NCBI RefSeq assembly: GCF_005280255.1
Contig: NZ_CP040018.1
Location: 868,001-932,000 of the forward strand
DNA: 64,000 nucleotides
Origin: Arthrobacter sp. 24S4-2
GTDB lineage: Bacteria > Actinomycetota > Actinomycetes > Actinomycetales > Micrococcaceae
Direction: 5' to 3'
The notes beneath the pieces were generated by a model. That model worked only from the letters and a program-made list of their open reading frames with translations, had not been told where the DNA came from and made no database searches. The position numbers and the translations under genes are program-made. Below are positions 33,423 to 44,288 of the stretch, in pieces. The number at the start of each line of letters is the position of its first letter. Within the stretch, counting starts at the first letter, position 1.

Positions 33423-33535
33423 GGGAAAAATGAATAATCATCATTTTGTTAAGCCGGGCGCGAGAATCGGTGGCGCCGCTGTGGTGGCTGCGATAGTTTC
33501 GAATTACCCGAGAAACCCTGACACCAGGAGGATCA

Positions 33536-34015
33536 ATGAAGGCATCACCGACGCTGACCAACAATCTGCAGGCTGTGCTCGCGGACCTGATTGAACTGCA
33601 CATCCAGGGCAAGCAGGCGCACTGGAACATCGTGGGTACGAACTTCCGCGACCTTCACCTGCAGCTGGACGAAATCATCGACGCCGCACGGAATTTTGCC
33701 GATGACATGGCCGAGCGCATGCGTGCACTGCACGCCCTGCCGGATGGCCGCAGTGCCACCGTGGCGAAATCCACCAGCCTTGCCCAGTTCCCGCAGGGGC
33801 TGATCAGCACCAAGGACGCCGTTGACCGCATTGTCGCGGCTCTCGAAGCCGCTGTGGGCACCATGCGCAAGGTCCACGACGAGGTTGATGAGGAAGACCC
33901 CACCACCGCAGACCTGCTGCATGCATTCATTGCAAAGCTGGAACAGTACGCCTGGATGGTGGGCGCGGAGAACATGAAGGCCTCGGCCAGCGTGACCACT
34001 CCCGACAGCAAGTAG
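33536..34015 (+). CDS. dps: Dps-family ferritin-like DNA-protection protein
   Basis: A 159-aa mini-ferritin that stores iron and shields DNA from peroxide. The ferroxidase ligands are in KQAHWNIVGTNFRDLHLQLD (His, Asp) and DEIIDAARNFADDMAERM (Glu/Asp). ATG 33536 follows AGGAGG at 33527-33532. The C-terminal tail ends TTPDSK and its last codons form the first unit of a 16-bp tandem repeat. It diverges from aguB. Confidence 0.93.
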   Translation: MKASPTLTNNLQAVLADLIELHIQGKQAHWNIVGTNFRDLHLQLDEIIDAARNFADDMAERMRALHALPDGRSATVAKSTSLAQFPQGLISTKDAVDRIVAALEAAVGTMRKVHDEVDEEDPTTADLLHAFIAKLEQYAWMVGAENMKASASVTTPDSK

Positions 34016-34115
34016 CACCGACAGCAAGCAGCGCCGACAGCAAGTAGCACCGACAGCAAGCAGCGCCGACAGCAAGCAGCGCCGACAGCAAGAATCCTCG
34101 ACAGCAAGTGGCGCC
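34004..34115 (+). repeat. Seven tandem 16-bp repeats at the end of dps
   Basis: Seven head-to-tail units of 16 bases, GACAGCAAGTAGCACC and close variants, run from 34004 to 34115. The first unit encodes the last residues and stop of dps (Asp-Ser-Lys-stop). Units alternate TAG-CACC and CAG-CGCC; unit 6 is the most diverged (ATCCTC). It looks like slippage or unequal-crossover expansion of the gene end. Confidence 0.92.
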
Positions 34116-34153
34116 GCGGCAACTTCCGCTGTTGCCCGCAGCCGCTCCAGCAA

Positions 34154-34190
34154 GCCCGGCACCGGATTGCCCGGTGCCGGGCCTTCCTGT
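34154..34190 (+). terminator. Terminator after dps
   Basis: A perfect 12-bp stem (GCCCGGCACCGG at 34154-34165 with its complement at 34171-34182) is followed by TTCCTGTTT. Confidence 0.82.
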
Positions 34191-34271
34191 TTGGGCGAAC
34201 TTTTGGTCGGCTCGCTTCCTGAGGCGGCGCTTCGTCCGGGGCGGTGCCCGCACGGATGCACCCACAACCTC

Positions 34272-34306
34272 TTGACATCCTGGCGCTTCAGCGAATACTT
34301 AAGTAT
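34272..34306 (+). promoter_or_regulatory. Promoter with ArsR-type palindrome, leaderless start
   Basis: TTGACA at 34272-34277, 16 bases, AATACT at 34294-34299. The 12-base palindrome ATACTTAAGTAT (34295-34306) covers the -10 and ends right at the GTG start (34307). Transcription would begin at about the start codon, so the mRNA is probably leaderless and self-repressed. Confidence 0.7.
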
Positions 34307-34684
34307 GTGCTTAACAATCAGGGATCGGGAAGTGGCCAGCTGGATGCAATCTTCCAGGCGCTCGCCGATCCAACGCGCAGGGCCATCATCGTTCGGCTCT
34401 GCGAAGGGCCGGCGTCCGTCTCGGAGCTTGCGAGGCCATTCACCATGAGCCTGCCCGCGATTGTCCAGCACGTGCAGGTGCTCGAAAACAGCGGCCTGGT
34501 CCGAACCGAGAAGACCGGCCGCGTCCGCAGCTGCAGCATCGTTCCGGCCTCGGTCCGGCTGGCGGAAGGCTGGCTGGGCCGGCGCAGGACGGACCAGGAA
34601 CGCCGCCTCGACCGCCTGGAGTCCTTCCTTTCGGCGGAACGCGGGGAAACCGAGGACCATCCGGACGCCCCCGAGCAGGCATAA
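34307..34684 (+). CDS. ArsR family transcriptional regulator
   Basis: A 125-aa winged-helix repressor: LDAIFQALADPTRRAIIVRL, then SVSELARPFTMSLPAIVQHV as the recognition helix, and a short wing. There are no obvious metal-binding cysteines, so it belongs with the non-metal ArsR group that pairs with SRPBCC proteins. GTG 34307 is chosen because the promoter -10 lies immediately upstream, making the frame back to 34244 untranscribed. Followed after 41 bases by the SRPBCC gene. Confidence 0.88.
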   Translation: MLNNQGSGSGQLDAIFQALADPTRRAIIVRLCEGPASVSELARPFTMSLPAIVQHVQVLENSGLVRTEKTGRVRSCSIVPASVRLAEGWLGRRRTDQERRLDRLESFLSAERGETEDHPDAPEQA

Positions 34685-34725
34685 CTTCCACCCCCCAGAA
34701 TCAACAGACGAACAAGGAGCACGCC

Positions 34726-35184
34726 ATGACCACCCCCATCACGCACGCAAGCTTCAGCCTCGAACGCCGGCTGAACGCCCCGCCGCCGCGCGTTTTCCGC
34801 GCTTTTTCCGACTATGCGAGCAAGAAAAAATGGTTCGCGGGTCCGGCCGAATGGACGCAGGGCGAATCCAGCCTCGATTTCCGTGAGGGCGGTACGGAAA
34901 CGGACGTCGGCGGGCCCGCGGGCGGCTTCGTTTCCACCATGCATGCCGTCTATCACGACATCGTGGAGGACCAGCGGATCGTGTACAGCTACGAAATGCT
35001 CCTCAATGGCCGCCGCATGTCGGTTTCGCTCAGCACCGTGGAACTCGCGCCCGACGGCGACGGCACCCTGCTCACCCTGACCGAGCAGGGTGCCTACTTC
35101 ACCGAGGAGGACCAGGCGGCGGGCCGGAAGGAAGGAACCGAAGGGCTGCTGGATGCCCTGCAGGCATTCGTCGAGCACGGCTGA
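34726..35184 (+). CDS. SRPBCC (AHSA1-like) protein
   Basis: A 152-aa START-like lipid- or ligand-binding fold: SFSLERRLNAPPPRVFRAFS, KKWFAGPAEWTQ and the C-terminal helix EGLLDALQAFVEHG. ATG 34726 follows AAGGAG. It is in an operon with the ArsR repressor, a common pairing with no settled function. Convergent with the MFS gene, with 5 bases between. Confidence 0.88.
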   Translation: MTTPITHASFSLERRLNAPPPRVFRAFSDYASKKKWFAGPAEWTQGESSLDFREGGTETDVGGPAGGFVSTMHAVYHDIVEDQRIVYSYEMLLNGRRMSVSLSTVELAPDGDGTLLTLTEQGAYFTEEDQAAGRKEGTEGLLDALQAFVEHG

Positions 35185-35189
35185 CGGCG

Positions 35190-36799
35190 TTACTTCGCCT
35201 TGGGTACTCCGCGGAGTACGACGGCGACGAGCACTGCCGCTCCCGCCATTAGAACCAGCCCGATGGACGCAGTCACGTGGACACCCGACTCAAATGCAAC
35301 CCGGGCGGCGGACGTCAGGGCGTCCGCCAGCGGTCCCGGCAGCGAGTGCGCCAACTCCATGGCCCCGGCCAGCGTCTCCCGGGCCTGCGAAATGCCGTGC
35401 TCGGTGCCGGGGCCGTCAGCCGTGATGGCCGCGGGCAGGATCAGGTTCCGCTGGTAGGAGGCCGTGAGGATCGAGCCGAGGATGGCCGTGCCGAGCAGCG
35501 AACCAATCTCGTAGCCGGTCTCCGAGATGGCCGCGGCCGCCCCTGATTTCTCCGGCGGTACCGCACCCAGGAGCATGTCGTTGGAGATCGTTTCGGCAGC
35601 CCCCACGCCTAAGGCAAGGATCAGGAGGGCGCCCAGCAGTAGGGCCGGGCCGCGGGAATGGTCACCGAAGGCCACTACAAAGTAGCCGGTGGCGCTGAGC
35701 GAGAGGCCACCGGCCACCACGAAGCCCGGCCGTATTTTCCGCACCAGCGGCACCACCAGCAACCCTGCAACCACGGTCGCAACCAGGGCAGGGATCATCG
35801 CCATCCCGGATTCGGAAGGCCGCTGGCCTTCGAGCAGCTGGAGATGCTGGGCCAGGAAGAGGATGAACCCGTTGAAGGAAAACAGCGCCAGGACATTGGC
35901 CGTGATGGCGGTGCTGAAAATCCGGTTTCCGAACAGGCCCACGTCCAGCAGCGGGCTTGGCAGCCTCCGCTGGCGCCGGACGAAGACATAGCCCATCGAG
36001 AGTCCGAAGCCGATGACCGCGGCCGGTGCTGCGCCGAAGCCCTCCGTTGCCAGCGACTTGATCCCGTAGACCACGGGAACCATGGTCAGCAGGGACAGGG
36101 CGATGCTGACACCGTCCACCGTGCCGGGCCGGGGATCCCTGGACTCGGGAATGAGAATCCGGCCCAGCGCCAGGATGGGAAGCATGATGGGCACGGCCAC
36201 CAGCAGGATGGCGCCCCACCAGTAGTGCTCAACGAGCCAGCCGCCGAAGATCGGACCCAGGGCAGCGCCGCCCGAGAACCCTGCCGCCCAGATCGCAATG
36301 GCCAGCCGCCGCCGGTTCGGGTCCGGAAAGATGTTGCGGATCAGGGACAGCGTGGACGGCATCAGCATCGCACCAAAGAATCCGAGGGCTGCTCGTCCGG
36401 CGATGAGCCATTCAGCGCTGGGGGCGAAGGCGGTGGCGGCCGACACCGCCGCGAAGCCCATGCTGCCGATCAGGAGGAGACGGCGGCGGCCGATCCGGTC
36501 GCCAAAACTCCCCATGGCCACCAGGAGCCCGGCCAGGACCAGCGGATAGGCATCCACGATCCAGAGGAGCTGCACGCCGGTGGGTTCCAGGCTGCGGGCG
36601 ATTTGGGGCAGCGCGAACGTCAGGGCCGTGTTGTCGACGGCCACCAGCAGCACCGGAAACATCAGCAGCCCGAGGGCCAGCCAGTCGCGCCCCCGCTCGG
36701 GGCGGCAGGCTGGCGGCCGGCGGGCTGGCTGGCCGTGTCGGAAGTGCCGGCAATGCGAGGGTGCGTGACCGGCGTCGGAGTTGAGGAGAAGGTTCCCAT
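35190..36799 (-). CDS. MFS multidrug exporter (DHA2-like), frameshift near N-terminus
   Basis: A proton-driven exporter of the 14-helix DHA2 type, about 537 aa. Helix 1 is FPVLLVAVDNTALTFALPQI and the loop 2-3 motif GSFGDRIGRRRLLLIG is present. The frame with all helices has no good start near its N-terminus. ATG 36799 (MGTFSSTPTPVTH) opens another frame that joins it if one base is added to the five-base C run at 36690-36694, giving SGG-RDWLALGLL. That start lies right beside the TetR operator. It diverges from a TetR regulator, the usual arrangement for a regulated drug efflux pump. Confidence 0.87.
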
Positions 36800-36805
36800 A
36801 GCCAT

Positions 36806-36831
36806 AACTGTACCGTCTGGACGGTATAGTT
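36806..36831. promoter_or_regulatory. TetR operator between the exporter and its regulator
   Basis: An inverted repeat, AACTGTACCGTC (36806-36817) and GACGGTATAGTT (36820-36831), with 11 of 12 positions matching across a two-base centre. It contains a TATAGT -10 on the plus strand and lies 7 bases from the exporter start, so one TetR dimer pair could shut both genes. Confidence 0.8.
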
Positions 36832-36868
36832 AAGAAATGAGCCCGGGCCACCGGGCATGATTGGAACC

Positions 36869-37462
36869 ATGGCCAGAAAACCCGTTGCACGCGAGGCAGT
36901 GCTCGACGCCTTTGAATCCCTCCTCATTGAAGTGGGCGAACGTGCCGCCACCTTGGATGCGGTGGCCAGGCGGGCCGGCGTTTCCAAAGGCGGACTGCTG
37001 TACCACTTCCCGAACAAGGAGGCCATGATTTCGGCGCTGCTGGAGCGCATGGACCGGCTGGTCGCGGCGGATGTCGAAGTCATGGCCGGCGCTCCGGAGG
37101 GGGCGGCTGTTCACTTCATCAAATCCTCGCTCTGGGCTGACACGCCTCTGGACCGGGTGTTTGTTGCGGCCACGCGGCTGGCCGAAGTGGCCCATGAGGA
37201 AACGCTGCACCGTTTTGCCGCCGTCCAGGGCGCCTGGCTGGAACTGCTGGCCGGGGACGTCGGCCCTGCGATGGCCAAAGCCGTGCTTTACATGGGCGAC
37301 GGACTGTATTTCAATGCCATGCTGGCCAGTGGTCCCGGCGCGTCCCCACCCGAAATGAGCGGCGACGTCGAGGGCCTGCTCGCCGCCGTCGAACGCCTGC
37401 GCGGCTGGTCGCCGCGCGCCACCGAACCCCCCGTTCAGGCTCGCCGGGCCGGGAGCGCGTAA
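36869..37462 (+). CDS. TetR family transcriptional regulator
   Basis: A 197-aa repressor. The N-terminal HTH is LDAVARRAGVSKGGLLYHFPNKEAM; the C-terminal ligand domain is unremarkable. ATG 36869 (MARKPVAREAV) is preferred; ATG 36857 would add four residues. It is divergent from the MFS exporter and shares an operator with it, so it probably senses an exported compound. Confidence 0.9.
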   Translation: MARKPVAREAVLDAFESLLIEVGERAATLDAVARRAGVSKGGLLYHFPNKEAMISALLERMDRLVAADVEVMAGAPEGAAVHFIKSSLWADTPLDRVFVAATRLAEVAHEETLHRFAAVQGAWLELLAGDVGPAMAKAVLYMGDGLYFNAMLASGPGASPPEMSGDVEGLLAAVERLRGWSPRATEPPVQARRAGSA

Positions 37463-37562
37463 CGCGGCGTCGGCGTGGCCACGGAGTTTGCAGACGCGTC
37501 TCCGGCGTAGGACAATAGGGGCTGTGACTGTTGTCACCGCAAACTAAATATGCCTTTGATCT

Positions 37563-37812
37563 GCGGCGGGAGAGTTCTGCAAGTAGGTACAAGCAGGCGC
37601 CGTAGGAGCAAATCCTCCCCAGGAATCTCTCAGGCCCATGTACCGCCGCGGCAAGGCAACTCTGGAAAGCAGCAGGCTGTCCGTCCGGTGTCCCAACCCC
37701 CGTTGAGGACACCGAACCCCGACATGCTGTGCTCACCGACGGTGCAAGCGGAGCCATGCGAAAGCACGGCTGCGCGGAAACTCTCAGGTCCAATACAGAG
37801 CGGGGAGGAACC
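37563..37812 (+). ncRNA. Tandem glycine riboswitch
   Basis: Two aptamers in series precede gcvP. The first is clear: GCGGGAGAGTT, GCGCCGTAGGAGCAAATCC and GGAATCTCTCAGGC (37566-37634), with AACTCTGG after it. The second runs to about 37812, with GGAAACTCTCAGGTCC at 37776-37791. Glycine binding normally turns these operons on. The downstream genes cleave glycine, which fits. Confidence 0.9.
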
Positions 37813-37859
37813 CGAATCGATGTGGCGTACCCTGCGCCGCCTTAGTTATGGAGTTCCTT

Positions 37860-40733
<2,874 letters not shown>

Positions 40734-40742
40734 GGACTCCCA

Positions 40743-41906
40743 ATGACTGAGAATTACACGGCACTCCACGAAGAGCACAAGAAGCTCGGTGCCTCCTTCA
40801 CCGACTTCGGCGGCTGGCAGATGCCGCTGAAGTACAGCTCGGAACTGGCCGAGCACCACGCCGTCCGCAAGGCCGCGGGCATCTTCGACCTCTCCCACAT
40901 GGGCGAAGTCTGGGTGACCGGCCCGGACGCCGCGGCGTTCCTCGACTATGCCCTCGTCGGCAAGATTTCGGCGATGGCCGCCGGCAAGGCCAAGTACTCG
41001 CTGATCTGCAACGAGGACGGCGGCATCATCGATGACCTCATCGTGTACCGCAGGCAGGCAGACGCCGAGGGCCACGACCGGTTCCTGGTGGTGCCCAACG
41101 CGGGCAACGCCAAGGTGGTGGCCGATGCCCTGGCTGAGCGCGCCGGTTCCGGCAAAGAGGGGGGCTTCGACGTCGTCGTGGACGACGTTTCCGCCGCCAC
41201 CTCGCTGATCGCCGTCCAAGGTCCCAAGGCCGAAGGCATCCTGCTCCGCCTGGTTCCGGCCGCCCAGCACGATCTGGTCACCGGCCTGAAGTACTACGCG
41301 GCCGTCGAGGTTCCCTTTATGGTGGCCGGCCGCACCACCGACCTCCTGCTGGCCCGCACCGGTTACACCGGCGAGGACGGTTTCGAGATCTTCGTGGCGA
41401 ACGACGACGCCGCCGCGCTCTGGCAGGCCATCGTCGCCATTGCGGACGAAGGGGAGCTGACGCCTGCCGGCCTGGCCTCCCGCGATTCGCTCCGCCTCGA
41501 AGCCGGCATGCCGCTGTACGGCAACGAACTGTCCATCGACGGCGACCCGTTCGCCGCCGGCCTGGGCCCGGTTGTCGCGCTCTCCAAGGAAGGCGACTTC
41601 GTCGGCAAGGCAGCCCTGAGCGCACTGAAGGCAGCCGGCGCCGGTTCCACCACCGGCCGCAAGCTCGTCGGGCTCAAAGGCCTGGGACGCAGGGCCGGCC
41701 GGGGCCACTACCCGGTCCTCAAGGACGGCAACGTTGTTGGCGAAGTGACGTCTGGCCAGCCGAGCCCCACCCTGGGTTACCCGGTGGCCATGGCATATGT
41801 CGACGTCGAGTTCACCGAGCCCGGCACCGCCCTGGACATCGACCTGCGCGGGAAAGCCGAGCCGTTCGAAATCGTCGCACTGCCTTTCTACAAGCGCCAG
41901 AAGTAG
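40743..41906 (+). CDS. gcvT: Aminomethyltransferase, T protein
   Basis: Releases ammonia from the aminomethyl arm of GcvH and moves the carbon to tetrahydrofolate. The 387-aa protein shows the N-terminal FGGWQMPLKYSS, FDLSHMGEVWVTGPDA, RTGYTGEDGFEIF and LRLEAGMPLYGNEL with the conserved folate-site residues, and the GCV_T C-terminal barrel. It is 9 bases after gcvP, in one operon. Confidence 0.95.
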   Translation: MTENYTALHEEHKKLGASFTDFGGWQMPLKYSSELAEHHAVRKAAGIFDLSHMGEVWVTGPDAAAFLDYALVGKISAMAAGKAKYSLICNEDGGIIDDLIVYRRQADAEGHDRFLVVPNAGNAKVVADALAERAGSGKEGGFDVVVDDVSAATSLIAVQGPKAEGILLRLVPAAQHDLVTGLKYYAAVEVPFMVAGRTTDLLLARTGYTGEDGFEIFVANDDAAALWQAIVAIADEGELTPAGLASRDSLRLEAGMPLYGNELSIDGDPFAAGLGPVVALSKEGDFVGKAALSALKAAGAGSTTGRKLVGLKGLGRRAGRGHYPVLKDGNVVGEVTSGQPSPTLGYPVAMAYVDVEFTEPGTALDIDLRGKAEPFEIVALPFYKRQK

Positions 41907-42196
41907 CCCGCGGGTCCTGGGCTGCCAGTGGTTCCCGGCTTCGGGGCCCTGACCGGCTCCGTTTGGTCCCGTCGGGCTGACATCCTCCGCGTGCTCGGTC
42001 GCGTAGACGCCCGCTGGGCGGACGTGATGCTCCCTTAGACGCACGCTTCCGGATGCCAGCCCCGAAGGGGGCCGGCAGCTCACCTTTCGGACAAACGGAC
42101 AAGGCAAGACCGCTCCGGCTGTCCCGCGCTTTCGCAAGCCAAGGTGCTGGGGGATGGACTGCCTGCCGGAGGTGGGCTTGTCTGAATCGGCGCCTC

Positions 42197-42235
42197 GCCA
42201 AGCTCGATCATTGGGGGTTGAGCTTGTCGAAACGA
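42197..42235. repeat. REP-like palindromic repeat
   Basis: An imperfect inverted repeat, GCCAAGCTCGATC and GGTTGAGCTTGTCG, ends in TTGAGCTTGTCGAAACG. The string GTTGAGCTTGTCGAAAC resembles an interspersed repeat found in many actinobacterial genomes. Only one copy is seen in this window. Confidence 0.4.
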
Positions 42236-42310
42236 ATGGCCAAGAACTAGGTAGGACCTTGTTTTATCTTTCACTGCCATTGGTTCCCCACCGGAACTGA
42301 CGGCGGAGAC

Positions 42311-42385
42311 GGCGGGTGAGCGGATTCCGGAAGCGTGCGTCAAAGCGACGAAGGAGCAGCACGCGGAGGAATTCGGTCACCCGCC
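42311..42385 (+). ncRNA. Candidate structured leader RNA of gcvH, glycine-aptamer-like
   Basis: Nested stems close perfectly: GGCGGGTGA (42311-42319) with TCACCCGCC (42377-42385), GGATTCC (42322-42328) with GGAATTC (42368-42374), and GCGTGC (42333-42338) with GCACGC (42359-42364), plus a GTC/GAC mini-hairpin inside. The strings GCGGGTGAG and GCGACGAAGGAGCA each differ by one base from the glycine aptamer consensus. It ends 40 bases before the gcvH ATG. Confidence 0.5.
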
Positions 42386-42425
42386 TCCCCACCCGACAAC
42401 AGTAGTAACGAGATTAAGGAACATA

Positions 42426-42809
42426 ATGGCAAAAGTTGCCCTTGACCTGCAGTATTCCGACGAGCACGAGTGGGTTGCGCGCGAGGCCGGGAACGTTGTG
42501 TCCATTGGGATCTCCGCCGTGGCCACGGACGCCCTCGGCGACATCGTGTACGTTGACCTGCCCGAGGTTGGCTCCCCGGTGACCGCGGGGGAGACCTGCG
42601 GCGAGGTGGAGTCCACCAAGTCCGTCTCGGACCTGTACTCCCCGGTGACCGGCGAGGTCACGGAAATCAACCCCGCCGTCGTCGACGATCCCGCCCTGAT
42701 CAACAGCGATCCGTACGGTGCCGGCTGGTTGTTCAAAGTGGCCGCGGAATCCGATGGCCCGTTGCTCTCCGCGCAGGAGTACGCGTCCAAGAACGGCGGC
42801 GAGCTGTGA
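42426..42809 (+). CDS. gcvH: Glycine cleavage system H protein
   Basis: The 127-aa lipoyl carrier that shuttles the aminomethyl group between P, T and L proteins. The lipoylated lysine is in CGEVESTKSVSDLYSPVTG (near residue 65). ATG 42426 follows AAGGA. Its stop overlaps a GTG that probably starts glyA. Confidence 0.95.
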   Translation: MAKVALDLQYSDEHEWVAREAGNVVSIGISAVATDALGDIVYVDLPEVGSPVTAGETCGEVESTKSVSDLYSPVTGEVTEINPAVVDDPALINSDPYGAGWLFKVAAESDGPLLSAQEYASKNGGEL

Positions 42810-44130
42810 GCGGGCAGGTGCCGCAACGGCAGCCTTTGAGCAGGTAGTCTCCCCGAGCCTGGATGCGGAGCTGTCCGTGCTGGATCCGGAGATCGCGGCG
42901 AAGATCGATGACGAGCTCGCCCGCCAGCGTACGGGCCTGGAGATGATCGCCTCGGAGAACCACACCGCCGCGGCGGTGATGCAGGCGCAGGGTTCGGTGC
43001 TGACGAACAAGTATGCCGAGGGTTACCCGGGGAAGCGCTATTACGGCGGCTGCGAGCACGTTGACGTGATCGAGCAGCTCGCGATTGACCGGGTGAAGGC
43101 CCTGTTCGGCGCGGAGTTCGCGAACGTCCAGCCGCACTCCGGCGCGCAGGCCAACGCCTCGGTGATGCATGCCCTGATCAGGCCCGGGGACACGATCATG
43201 GGCCTGAACCTGGCGCACGGCGGGCACCTGACGCACGGGATGCGGATCAACTTCTCCGGCCGGCTCTACAAGGTCATCCCGTACCAGGTCCGGGAAGAGG
43301 ACCACCGGATCGACATGGCCGAGGTCGAACGCCTGGCCCTGGAGCACAGGCCGGCGCTGATCGTTGCCGGCTGGTCCGCGTACGCCCGGCAGCTGGACTT
43401 CGCCGAGTTCCGCCGGATCGCGGATTCGGTGGGCGCGTACCTGATGGTGGACATGGCGCACTTCGCCGGGCTCGTCGCCGCCGGGCTGCACCCCTCCCCG
43501 GTCCCTTACGCGCACGTGACCACCTCCACCACGCACAAGACCCTGGCCGGTCCGCGCGGCGGCATCATCCTGACCAACGACGCCGAGATCGCCAAGAAGA
43601 TCAACTCGGCGGTGTTCCCGGGCCAGCAGGGCGGGCCGCTGGAGCACGTGATCGCGGGCAAGGCCGTGGCGTTCAAGATCGCCGCCTCGGCCGAGTTCAA
43701 GGAACGCCAGGAACGTGTCCTCGCCGGTGCCCGGATCCTCGCCGGGCGCCTGGTCCAGCCGGACGTCACCGCCAAGGGGATCAGCGTGATCTCCGGCGGC
43801 ACCGACGTGCACCTGGTCCTGGTGGATTTGCGTAACTGCGAGCTCAACGGGCAGGAAGCCGAGGACCGCCTCGCGGAAATCGACATCACGGTCAACCGCA
43901 ACGCTGTGCCGTTCGACCCGCGCCCGCCGATGGTCACCTCGGGGCTGCGGATCGGCACCCCGGCGCTGGCCACCCGCGGTTTCGGCGAGGCCGCCTTCGC
44001 CGAGGTCGCGGACATCATCGCCGAGGCCCTGATCGCCGACGCCGGCGCGGACTTCTCCGGCCTGCGCTCCCGCGTGGAGGCCCTCGCCGAAGCCCACCCG
44101 CTCTACCCCTCAGTTGCCAACCTCGCCTAG
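42806..44130 (+). CDS. glyA: Serine hydroxymethyltransferase, probable N-terminal frameshift
   Basis: A PLP enzyme interconverting glycine plus methylene-THF and serine, using products of the glycine cleavage system upstream. The core holds LEMIASENHTAAAV, TNKYAEGYPGKRYYGGCEHV and the PLP lysine in TTSTTHKTLAGPRGG. The coding frame runs upstream past its first good start, GTG 42877 (LDPEIAAKIDDEL, GGAG before it). GTG 42806, overlapping the gcvH stop, opens SGQVPQRQP and joins FEQVVSPSLDAEL if one T is added to TTT at about 42833-42835; third-base GC supports that. The start is therefore open: 42806 with a frameshift, or 42877. Confidence 0.9.
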
Positions 44131-44288
44131 AGGCCGTAAGACAGAAGTACAGATCACGACGCCGGGCGGCCGCCACAAGCTGCCGCCCAGCGCCGCGCAT
44201 CCGGCAGTGCGCCCGCCGACCAACGGACGCGCCGCCTTCCGGCAGGACCATCTGCCGGACCACAGTAAGACCTAGTTAGGAACCGACA

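Larger units (their letters stand above)
41907..42425 (+). other. Long gap between gcvT and gcvH
   Basis: About 520 bases with no gene inside an otherwise tight gcv cluster. It holds a REP-like hairpin (42200-42235) and a structured leader before gcvH (42311-42385). GCTGCCAGTGGTTCC at 41931 and a close match, ACTGCCATTGGTTCC at 42272, flank the middle part, which hints at an inserted element. Confidence 0.6.

Noticed and set aside
34004..34115. A CRISPR array
   Set aside because: The 16-base units are directly adjacent with no spacers and begin inside the dps coding end.
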